NCBI GenBank assembly: GCA_949361645.1
Contig: OX442429.1
Span: 5,841,253 to 5,905,252, forward strand
Source of the DNA: Spongilla lacustris
Taxonomy: Eukaryota > Porifera > Demospongiae > Spongillida > Spongillidae
Length of the DNA stretch: 64,000 nt
Direction: 5' to 3'
Shown: piece by piece, positions 1-10,300 of the stretch
Layout of the letters: every line of letters begins with the position of its first letter
How positions within the stretch are numbered: the stretch's first letter is position 1
Notes under the pieces: model-generated
Seen by the model: only the letters and a program-made list of their open reading frames with translations
Databases searched by the model: none
Told to the model about the DNA's origin: nothing
Program-made: the position numbers and the translations under genes

Positions 1-204
1 ATTGGATTGATACAGTACAAACATGACACAGACACATGATATGCACAAAACAAGTTGCTAGCCTACTGAAGCTCAGGAGGAGGTATGGACCTGGACAGGA
101 TCGCGGTGGCATTGGCCCTGACAAGATTCATGCTCAACCTCCCGTACAGCTCATGGATGACCACTGACTTTGACTTTCCCAATGATGTAGCCAAACGGGA
201 CCCC

Positions 205-240
<36 letters not shown>

Positions 241-1111
241 ATTACACCGAACACAAACATAAGCAGTTATAGGAGGGTGATATTAATGGTCTATGTATAT
301 ATATATAATTATATTATTATAATTTTTATTTTTTAATGTATCAACTATTGCTGTTACGCACACAAAGTCATGAATTCGAAGGAAGTAGATCCTTGCCAGG
401 ATGGCTCTGACTATACTTTTGTGCTACATTGGTGGTCCTATTATTGTACACCATTTGATTCCTCTTACAGTCTTCGAGTTGCCCCTTGTATTACTTCAAC
501 TGGTCTCGTACCCAGACCCAAAACGTCACTAACCCTAATGGCTGCATTAACAAGATGCCATACGACGATGTACATATACATGTACATGTATCGGTTAATT
601 ATTCTGATTCAAAATATATTCATGTTGCCGTACCACTGAAATGGGACCCTATCCAATGCCTTTGGGTCCATATTGGTAGGCTGCATCAGCTACTAGTACG
701 AGAACGCTGGTGTCCCCAAGGCTTCCTCCTACGAATTGTGTTGCCAAACCGGAAGAAAAACATCGTTCCCTTTGTACATGTAATGCAAACGCATCCTCTT
801 GCTTAGATTCTCTTACCCGAAGTCTCGTTCCCAGTCTGTTATGCATTTGTGGGTGTACATCGATGTCCCGCATTTAATTTGCGCAATCATTCCTTCGAGT
901 CGGAGACACCGGGTGCCCATAATAGAGTTAGACTAAGTTTTAAACTATTCATAACATCCTCGACAAATGTTTACATGTACATGTACCCCCCCCAGCTGTA
1001 GTCCCGTGCCCAGACCCAATGCATCGCAGCTGCCGATAAATTGTATTGAAGAGAATAGGCCAGCAATATTACGTCAGTAGTAACCCCTCCCACCTTCACA
1101 TACACCGACAA
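1..1111. other. Flank with no recognised gene
   Basis: No convincing coding exon is visible. A short open stretch near 75-170 could be the 3' end of a gene lying to the left, but it matches no family I recognise and its frame cannot be fixed. The rest is AT-rich sequence with one ATT microsatellite, palindromic ACATGTACATGT-like motifs near 580 and 970, and two short stretches (around 505-520 and 1008-1020) resembling the CCCAGACCC ends of the foldback at 48643-48728. Confidence 0.4.
206..240. repeat. ATT trinucleotide microsatellite
   Basis: About eleven consecutive ATT units. Confidence 0.9.
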
Positions 1112-2545
1112 ATGGCCAAACTGCAATCCGGCTTTGGCTACAGCAAAGTGTTACTGCTAAAAGACCAGTTGCTCGGCAACGGGACCTACGGGTTGGTGTG
1201 CAAGGCTCAGTGTGATGACCTCCTGTGCGCCGCCAAAATACTGCACCCCCTTCTGGTGGTGACCGAGGCCAACATCGGCCCGCTGGAGCAGGAGTGCCAG
1301 CGGCTTATCTCCGTGAAGCATCCTCATATCGTGCAGTACCTCGGGACCCACGTGGACGGACCCAACAGCCTCTCCATCCTCATGGAGCTGATGGACCGAA
1401 ACCTCACCTCCTTCCTGGAAAGATCCGCCTCCCCTCTCCCCTTTCACACCGAGATCAACCTCTGCCACGACGTATCGCTGGCCCTCTCGTACCTGCATTC
1501 CAACGATGTTACCCATTGCAACCTCTCCAGCAACAATGTCCTCCTCACGCCCGACCTCAGGGCGAAACTCGCTGATTTCGGAATGTCAAAGCTGGTCGGA
1601 AGCAGCGTTTTCCCATCCCCCTCCAGTCTCACCCCGGTGCGCGGGTCTTCCGCGGCCTACATGTCCCCGGAATCCCTCGCCGACACGCCCACCTTCTCCC
1701 AGAAGCTCGACACGTTCTCGTTCGGCGTGCTGGCCCTGCAGATACTCACCCGCAAGTTTCCAGACCCAGGCCCCTCGAGACGGAGGATAGAGAACCAAGA
1801 TTACGGGTCGGCGACGCCCGTGACGGTGGCCGTGCCAGACGTGGAACGTCGCAGGGCCCACATCGATCTGGTCGACCCCAAGCACCCGTTGGTGGGCGCC
1901 ATCACGTCCTGTCTGGCCTACGCGGAGAGGGAGAGGCCCACAGCTCGAGACCTGTGCGTCCAAATCTCCCACTTCAAGAAGAGCGATCAGTATTTGGCCA
2001 GCGCGCAGCAAGACCTGGAGGTGACGAGAGAGGTTCTCCAGAACCGCCTGGAGACCAGCAACCAGGAGCTCTTGAAGGCAAATGAGCAGCTGCTCAATGC
2101 CGAGTTGTTGAAGATGCAGTTGCTAGAGAAAGATATGGAGGTGTTGAGTGCCAATGAAGATAAGAGGGTAGCGGAGGAGGCGATGAGCAAACTGCAGAGC
2201 CAGCTGGAGGTTAAGGACAAAGAGCTTAGAGCAGCAGAAAGTGTGAAAAGAGAACTGCTGGACGTTAAAGATGGTCAGCTTAGAGCTGCAGAGGAATCAA
2301 GAAAGGAACTGTATGGACATCTGAGGGTTAAAGATGAAGAGCTTAAGGCTTCAGAGGAATCGAGGAGAGAACTTCAGAAACAGCTGAGGGTTAAAAATGA
2401 AGAGCTCTTGATAGTATACGAACAGCTGAGAAAGGAACAGTATGAGGTTGAGATGTTGAAGAGGAAACAAGTTGCGTGGACTGACGACCAGAGAAGGCCT
2501 GATCAGAACCAAATTGGCTGCACTATAAATGATGGTAGGATGTAG
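1112..2545 (+). CDS. Intronless TKL-type pseudokinase with C-terminal coiled coil
   Basis: A 477-residue protein starting at the ATG in CAAATGGCC; the frame is open further upstream but holds no ATG. The kinase fold spans about residues 14-295: a glycine loop LGNGTYG (21-27), the VAIK-type lysine in CAAK (K42), DFG at 155-157 and an APE-like YMSPES. The catalytic loop reads HCN instead of HRD (residues 135-137, Asn codon 1520-1522), so the catalytic base is missing and phosphotransfer is probably lost or very weak. Residues from about 300 to 455 are a charged Glu/Lys/Leu coiled coil with a recurring VKDEEL-type heptad theme, suggesting oligomerisation or scaffolding. The last residues and the TAG stop lie in the first copy of the following minisatellite. 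Single-exon TKL kinases are common in sponges. The kinase fold is certain; substrate and partners are unknown. Confidence 0.85.
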   Translation: MAKLQSGFGYSKVLLLKDQLLGNGTYGLVCKAQCDDLLCAAKILHPLLVVTEANIGPLEQECQRLISVKHPHIVQYLGTHVDGPNSLSILMELMDRNLTSFLERSASPLPFHTEINLCHDVSLALSYLHSNDVTHCNLSSNNVLLTPDLRAKLADFGMSKLVGSSVFPSPSSLTPVRGSSAAYMSPESLADTPTFSQKLDTFSFGVLALQILTRKFPDPGPSRRRIENQDYGSATPVTVAVPDVERRRAHIDLVDPKHPLVGAITSCLAYAERERPTARDLCVQISHFKKSDQYLASAQQDLEVTREVLQNRLETSNQELLKANEQLLNAELLKMQLLEKDMEVLSANEDKRVAEEAMSKLQSQLEVKDKELRAAESVKRELLDVKDGQLRAAEESRKELYGHLRVKDEELKASEESRRELQKQLRVKNEELLIVYEQLRKEQYEVEMLKRKQVAWTDDQRRPDQNQIGCTINDGRM

Positions 2546-3219
2546 ACAGGTGATGATGGTAGGATGTAGGCAGGTGATGATGGTAGGATGTAGGCAGGTG
2601 ATGATGGTAGGATGTAGGCAGGTGGTGATGGTAGGATGTAGGCAGGTGATGATGGTAGGATGTAGGCAGGTGATGATGGTAGGATGTAGGCAGGTGATGG
2701 TAGGATGTAGGCAGGTGATGATGGTAGGATGTAGGCAGGTGATGATGGTAGGATGTAGGCAGGTGATGATGGTAGGATGTAGGCAGGTGATGATGGTAGG
2801 ATGTAGGCAGGTGATGATGGTAGGATGTAGGCAGGTGATGATGGTAGGATGTAGGCAGGTGATGATGGTAGGATGTAGGCAGGTGATGATGGTAGGATGT
2901 AGGCAGGTGATGATGGTAGGATGTAGGCAGGTGATGATGGTAGGATGTAGGCAGGTGATGATGGTAGGATGAAGGCAGGTGATGATGGTAGGATGTAGGC
3001 AGGTGATGATGGTAGGATGTAGGCAGGTGATGATGGTAGGATGTAGGCAGGTGATGATGGTAGGATGTAGGCAGGTGATGATGGTAGGATGAAGGCAGGT
3101 GATGATGGTAGGATGTAGGCAGGTGATGATGGTAGGATGTAGGCAGGTGATGATGGTAGGATGAAGGCAGGTGATGATGGTAGGATGTAGGCAGGTGATG
3201 ATGGTAGGATGAAGGCAGG
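2529..3219. repeat. 24-bp minisatellite overlapping the pseudokinase stop codon
   Basis: About 29 tandem copies of a unit containing GATGGTAGGATGTAGGCAGG, with single-base variants (GTAGGC/GAAGGC) and one 21-bp copy. The first copy supplies the stop codon of the upstream gene. Open frames across it on both strands are artefacts of the repeat. Confidence 0.95.
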
Positions 3220-3536
3220 TGGTAATTGGGTGGAATAGTGTGATGGGGATGATGATGATGTGTGGGTGGCTGGTGTACATAATTTGCCCCTTTATGGCTT
3301 ACACTGGCTGCCATGTTTTTCATCTGCTATTTTAATAACAGATCATGTGAGTATTCACTAAACAATCCACTCCTGAATGAGTGGATAGATGCAAGTGTGC
3401 ACATTGCTATGTGTGCACATGGTTATATAAATTTAGTATGTGTGTATATGGCTATGTAGTATGTGTGCAAATGGCTATGTAGTATGTGTGCACATGGCTA
3501 TCTCTCATTCCATTTCTCTTTTAACATCTTACCCAG

Positions 3537-6500
3537 GTGTCGAAATTCATTTAAATGGGATGGAAGAAGTGAGACACGCTGAACACCTGCAAAGAGAACC
3601 TGCCCCTCCCACTGTCCCTCCTATTTCTCTGCCCACTGCCCCTCCTATTTCTCCACCCACTGCCCCTCCCACTTTTGCTGAAGCTACCTCCATCTCTATA
3701 GCTCAAACTGAAGCCCTACTTGCCCAACCTTCAGGCACCACTCTAAGGCCACCACCTTCCTCCTCCTCCTCAGACCATCGTGGGAGGGATGTCACTCTCA
3801 CCATAGTCCTAGACAAGGTAACAAGTGACTGTGCACATATTGAAAGTATTAGTGTTATGTGATTTCACTTTCATTACCCATTGTTGTCTTCTGAAAAAAG
3901 GGACCCTCTGGCTCTATGGGCATTGGCATTGCTGGGGGTGTGGATAACCCTTGCATTGAAGGGAACTTCGGAATCTTTATCACCAAGATTGTCCCTGAAG
4001 GAATAGCAGGAAGAGATGGAAGGCTGAGGTAGGTCCCTCCCCCTCCATCTCCCTTGCGCTTCCCTCTCCACCTACCTTGCCCCTCCCTTACCCCTCCCCT
4101 CCACCTCCCTTGCCCGTACCCCTCCCCTCCCTTGCCCCTCCCCCTCCACTTCCCTTGCCCCTCCCTACTACCTTTCACCTTCCTCCAATCAGATTGGGTG
4201 ACCAAATACTGTCCATAAATGGAGTCTTGTTGGAGAATGTCAGCCATATTCAGGCTGTTACTATGATGAGGCAGACAGAGCAGCAAGTCACCCTGGTAAG
4301 AGGGTATGGAAGGGAATAAGGGGCTATGGGGGTGAGAGCTGGTAAGAGGGTATGGGAGGGAATAAGGGGCTATGGATCTACGTCTTTAAAAGGGGACAAA
4401 TCATGGAACTCAGTGTAGTTGGGGTGCCCAGCTCTACCTAGGGGGTGTGGGGGAGTGATGTGAGCTCCTCCCACATTGGGGGAGTGATGTAAGCTCCACC
4501 CACATTGGGGTTCCCCTGAAGCACTCAAACTTTATTAATTCATGTAACCCCCTTTTGAATATAGGATGGGCATGTGCCTCCCCTCCTCCCCTCCCCCTCC
4601 CTCTGGTCCCCTCCCCCCCCCCACCCCAATCTGTCCACTGAGGAGGAACTGTGGTGGTGAGTGAATGGAGGAAGGAGCTATGGGTAGGTGTGGAGAAGGG
4701 AAGGAGGGGACTTGGTGGAGGGAAGGAGACTGGGGACTAGGGATGGAGGGAGGGGTAAGTATTATTTTCATGGTGTTTTACTGTCACTATTACCTCTGTG
4801 GGGTAGGTCATTTTGCGCTCTGAAGGAATAGATGTTTCGCCACTATTAGTCAAAAGAGGCATTTCTGGGAGTGGTAAGTATTAAATGCTATTTGATGCAC
4901 ACCTGTAGATATGCCAACATGATTTAGCAGTGTACAAAGGGCACATGTGTGCCCCTTGTAGACATATCATTTACACATGTAACACATGCATGTACACATA
5001 ACACACATACATGTATATGCACAATGCGTTGTACTGCGCACGTATACAAAGCGCATACATGTCATTGTCTGCTCACCGAAATCCGATTACAAGTTCTTCC
5101 CCGTGTGTGTGTGTCTATAAGCTCTTCCTTCAGAACAAGCCACTCCTCCCAGCAATGCCACTGATATCGTTGAAATAACGCTGCAGAAGAACACCAAGGG
5201 CAAGTGCCCAAATCATGTGGTCATGTGACATGCATGTGACAGAGCATGTGATAGATTTGCGTGGTGTGTGAGCACATGCAATCAATTGGCGTTGTTTATT
5301 GTCATTTTTCCTTGTTTTGTTGCAGATTATGGTTTTGATATCTCAGGAGGCTGTGGTAGCCAGTACGTACTAGGGGACAATGGAATTTTCATAACCAAGA
5401 TTGCCCCCCGGGGTCCTGCGGAGGACTGTGGCTTCTTGGATGTTGGAGATCGCATTCTCGAGGTACAAAAATGAAGTGTTTCAAATTAAAAACTTTTTAA
5501 AAATGGTATCAAGTACCGGATGTTATTAAAATTAAAACTTATATAAGCATTATTTTTTTATAACGACATTTTCATCTCCTGTTAGCAGAATTTTTAACTA
5601 CACTTACCAGTTAGGTAAAGTAAGAATGTTTCAGAAAATTGATAGTAGAGCCCACTAGGTATTTCTCAGATCTTGTTAGCTCAGAGGCCATCATGACCAT
5701 ATATTGATATCTGTATTTGTTGTATTAGCCTCATTGGGCTGTGTGTATTATGTAATATGTGTGATGCTTGTGTGCACATCTGCTTATATTTGTGTATGTG
5801 TGTGTTAGGTGGATGGCAAGTCCCTGGTCGATGTATCTTATGACGTAGCCATTGCCTTGCTGCTTAAGGCACAGGACAAGATGGTGCTGAAGATTGAGAA
5901 AAACGCTGTCAACAATCTTGGAGCCACTATTACTGTGAGCTAACCTTATGCATGTACTCACCTTCATACCTCCACCCATCATCATCTGGTCCTCATCCTC
6001 CACCCATCATCATCTGGTCCTCATCCTCCACCCATCATCATCTGGTCCTCATCCTCCACCCATCATCATCTGGTCCTCATCCTCCACCCATCATCATCTG
6101 GTCCTCATCCTCCACCCATCATCATCTGGTCCTCATCCTCCACCCATCATCATCTGGTCCTCATCCTCCACCCATCATCATCTGGTCTTCACCTTGTCCC
6201 TCCTCCCACTGTCAGCTTCTTCATTGTCAACCCCACCCTGCACAGTCAGCCCCGCCCCCATATTATCTGCACACAGTCAGCCCCGCCCCATATTATCTGC
6301 ACACATTCAGCCCCGCCCCCATATTATCTGCACACAGTCAGCCCCGCCCCCATATTATCTGCACACAGTCAGCCCCGCCCCCATATTATCTGCACACAGT
6401 CACTATTGTCCTTCAGTCAAAAGGACTGACTTCACTATTAATGATCCCTTCCCTTCCTCTTCCCCATCCTTCCCCTCCCATCACTGCCGGATAAACAGAC

Positions 6501-7300
6501 TGAAGTGAGGGCCGTGGTGCTTAACTGCCCAGAGGGCCATAGTCTAGGGATTAGCCTCTTCGGCTCTGACACTACCACTGGTGTCTACATTTCAGCCATA
6601 ACACCAGACAGTGTGGCTGCCAGGAGCAACCTGCTGCGAATTGGGGACCATATCCTCAAGGTAGGCGTGTGTGTGTACATGTTTTGGCAGGTATTGTGTG
6701 TGTGTGTGCATGTGGGAGTGTGTTGTGTGCACGTATTGTGTGTGTGTGTGCATGTAAGAGTGTGTTGTGTTGTATGTGTGTGCATGTAGGGGTGTGTTGT
6801 TTGCATGTAGGAGTGTGTTGTGTTGTATGTGTGCATGTAGGGGTGTGTTATATGTGTGCATGTAGGGGTGTGTTATATGTGTGCATGTAGGGGTGTGTTA
6901 TATGTGTGCATGTAGGGGTGGACCAGTGTATTGTGTTGTGTGCATGTAGGGGTGTGTTGTGTTGTATGTTTTGTGTGCAGAGGTGTGATGTGTTTCTGTG
7001 ACCCAAAGGTGAACCACAATGATCTTCAGAAGGCTTCCCTCAAGGAAGCTGTGGTGGCTTTGGAGCATGTTGGAACTACTGTGGCACTGCTTGTGGAGTA
7101 CAGGCCTGATGGTAAGGGGGTGGGGCAGGCCTGATGGTAAGGGGGTGTGGCAGGCCTGGTGGTAAGGGGGTGGGGGCCTTACCAGGGTGAGTTGGCTGTA
7201 ACTGTTGTGTACATAGACTAGTTACTTGAAGCACTGGTCATATAACCTGTTGGTACGGAGGTTAGAACCAGGGAGGGCATGTCTGACAGGTGTGTGTGTA

Positions 7301-7332
<32 letters not shown>

Positions 7333-10300
7333 TGTGAGTGTGTGTGTGTGTGTATGTGTGTGTGAATGTGTGTGTGTGTATTTGTGTGTGAGTGTGTTGG
7401 AATGCATGTCAAGAGCTCACTTGTACTAAAACATAGGTAATCAAATAGTTGGATTGGTATATGATAATCAGATATTAAGTGTGTCACTGCTGATGTGCAT
7501 TAATTGAGGTTTGTCCGCAGACATCAAAGATATATTGAGCCGGATAGCTCAGTACCAGTCTAGTCTGGTGTCCAGACCTCCACTCAAAGTGGAGCAGATT
7601 TATGTGAGGTAAACATGGATGTCCTGGTATACCACCTTCACACACTAACCCCACACCATGTTACCTCCTCTCCTCTCCTTCATCTCCTCCCCTCTCCTTC
7701 ATCTCCTCCCCTCTCCTTCATCTCCTCCTCCCCTCTCCTTCATCTCCTCTCCATCTCCTCCTCCCCTCTCCTCCCCTCTCCTTCATCTCCTCCTCCCCTC
7801 TTCTTCATCTCCTCCTCCCCTCTCCTTCATCTCCTCCTCCCTCTCCTTCATCTCCTCCTCCCTCTCCTTCATCTCCTCCTCCCCTCTCCTCCCCTCTCCT
7901 TCATCTCCTCCTCCCCTCTTCTTCATCTCCTCCTCCCCTCTCCTTCATCTCCTCCTCCCTCTCCTTCATCTCCTCCTCCCCTCTCCTTCATCTCCTCCTC
8001 CCCTCTCCTTCATCTCCTCCTCCCCTCTCCTTCATCTCCTCCTCCCCTCTCCTTCATCTCCTCCTCCCCTCTCCTTCATCTCTTCCTCCCCTCTCCATCT
8101 TTTCTTCATCTTCCTTCATCTCCTCCCCTCTCCATCTCCTCCCCTCTCCTCCTCCTCTCTCCTCCTCCCCTCTCCTCCTCCTCTCTCCTCCTCCCCTCCC
8201 CTCCTCCCCTCTCCTCCTCCCCTCTCCACCTCCCCTCTCCTCCTCCCCTCCCCCCCTCCCCTCTCCTTCATCTCCTCCCCTCTCCTTCATCTCCTCCCCT
8301 CTCCTCCTCCCCTCTCCTCCTCCCCTCTCCTCCTCCCCTCTCCTCCTCCCCTCTCCTCCTCCCCTCTCCTCCTCCCCTCTCCTCCTCCCCTCTCCTCCTC
8401 CCCTCTCCTCCTCCCCTCTCCTCCTCCCCTCTCCTCCTCCCCTCTCCTCCTCCCCTCTCCTCCTCCCCTCTCCTCCTCCCCTCTCCTCCTCCTCTCTCCT
8501 CCTCCCCTCTCCTCCTCCCCTCTCCTCCTCCCCTCTCCTCCTCCCCTCTCCTCCTCCCCTCTCCTCCTCCCCTCTCCTCCTCCCCTCTCCTCCTCCCCTC
8601 TCCTCCTCCCCTCTCCTCCTCCCCTCTCCTCCTCCCCTCTCCTCCTCCCCTCTCCTCCTCCCCTCCCCTCCTCCCCTCTCCTTCATCTCCTCCCCTCTCC
8701 ATCTCCTCCCCTCTCCTCCTCCCCTCTCCTCCTCCCCTCTCCTCCTCCCCTCTCCTCCTCCCCTCCCCTCCTCCCCTCCCCTCCTCCCCTCTCCTCCTCC
8801 CCTCTCCTCCTCCCCTCTCCTCCTCCCCTCTCCTCCTCCCCTCCCCTCCTCCCCTCTCCTTCATCTCTTCCTCCCCTCTCCTTCATCTCTTCTCTTCCTA
8901 GGGCACTCTTTAACTATGATGCAGCTCAGGAGGAGGCCCCGCCCCCAGATACACTCACCTTTGTGCAGGGGGACATCCTTCACATCCTTAATGGCAGTGG
9001 GGAGGTGTGGTGGCAGGCAGCTGCGGTCAATAACCAGGGTGTGGACACACATGTGGGCAGAGTGCCCAGTATTAAGAAGTTAGTTAACTAGTGTGAGGGA
9101 GGGGGTGGGGCTGGGCAAGTATGAAGGAAGGTGTGTATGAGCTCATCTGTCATGTTTCTTTTAGCTTTCATTAAAGAATAGGATTTGATATTGTGCTGCA
9201 CTGTGACAGACGTATGTTAATGTATGCGTTCCTCAGGATAATAAGCGGACTCAGTCGCAAGTATGTCCCCAAACCTCCACCATCGCCTCGTGCTGAGAAG
9301 GTACGCAATCGGTGATGCTTCGGGCAAATTGTTCACTAGGCAACCAGCTGGCCATGTATGGTCATATGGTCACTGACCATATATGGACGCTGGCAGCATG
9401 GTTGCTGGCCATATATGGTAGTGTGTACTTTTAGTACAGTTGTCTTCATCACTATCTCTTCTCAGAAGCCTACAAAGGCCCAGAAACAGAAACAGAAAGC
9501 TAAACAGAAGAAGGATTCTGTTTCAAATTTAGCTGTGGACCCATCAATTGAAGAACAGAAGTGTAACAGTGAGCGTTATTCCATCCCACGCAAGCACTAT
9601 CACTATAGCAACTGTTTGAATTGCAGCAGCCGCAGCAGATGAGTACACGCCCACATACGCACCGGTCCAGAAAGATCAAAGTAGGCCACACCCACCATGT
9701 GTGGAGGTGTTTATGTGATGGTGTGATGGTACTGGGGTACCCATATAGGTGGGCACTTCCATCCCATCATCATCCTGGGACCTCTGAAGGATGAGATCAT
9801 TGATAGACTTGTTCGTGACTTTCCCAGTGATTATGCACGCTGCGTTGAACGTAAGGGGCTGTGTGAGCATGTGTGCATTGCATGTATGTGTATGTGTGCA
9901 TATGTGCCATTGTGTGGAGGAAGTGGAGAGGTGTGGAGGAAGTGGAGAGGTGTGAGGAGTGGGGGATGTGTGGGGCACGAGGGAATAGGTGTACCTTTCT
10001 GATCAAACCACCAGACACCACACGGCCCCCAAAGGAAAGAGAGGAGGATGGGAGGGACTGCCACTTTGTCTCTGTGGATCAAATGGATAAGGACATACAA
10101 AGCCATAAGTTTATAGAGGTCAATCGCCATGATGGTTACCTCTATGGAACAAGCACAATGGCAGTGCGGACAGTGATAGAACAGGTTTGCTTTGCAACCC
10201 CTCCCTCCCCTCCCCTCCCCTCCCCTCCCCTCCCCTCCCCTCCCCTCCCCTCCCCTCCCCCCTCCCCTCCCCTCCCTCCCCCTCCCCTCCCTCCCCCCTC

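Noticed and set aside
2351..3323. Minus-strand frames rich in CLHPTIIT or SYHHHLPT
   Set aside because: Translations of the 24-bp minisatellite, with no protein-like flanks.
5948..6508. 180-codon frames before DLG exon 8
   Set aside because: They span the 28- and 31-bp minisatellites in intron 7; the PDZ3 exon starts at 6499 in its own frame.
7615..9091. Ser/Pro/Leu-rich frames of more than 400 codons, and Glu/Arg/Gly-rich frames on the other strand
   Set aside because: Products of the polypyrimidine repeat in DLG intron 10. Only the SH3 exon 8902-9078 at the end of one frame is real.
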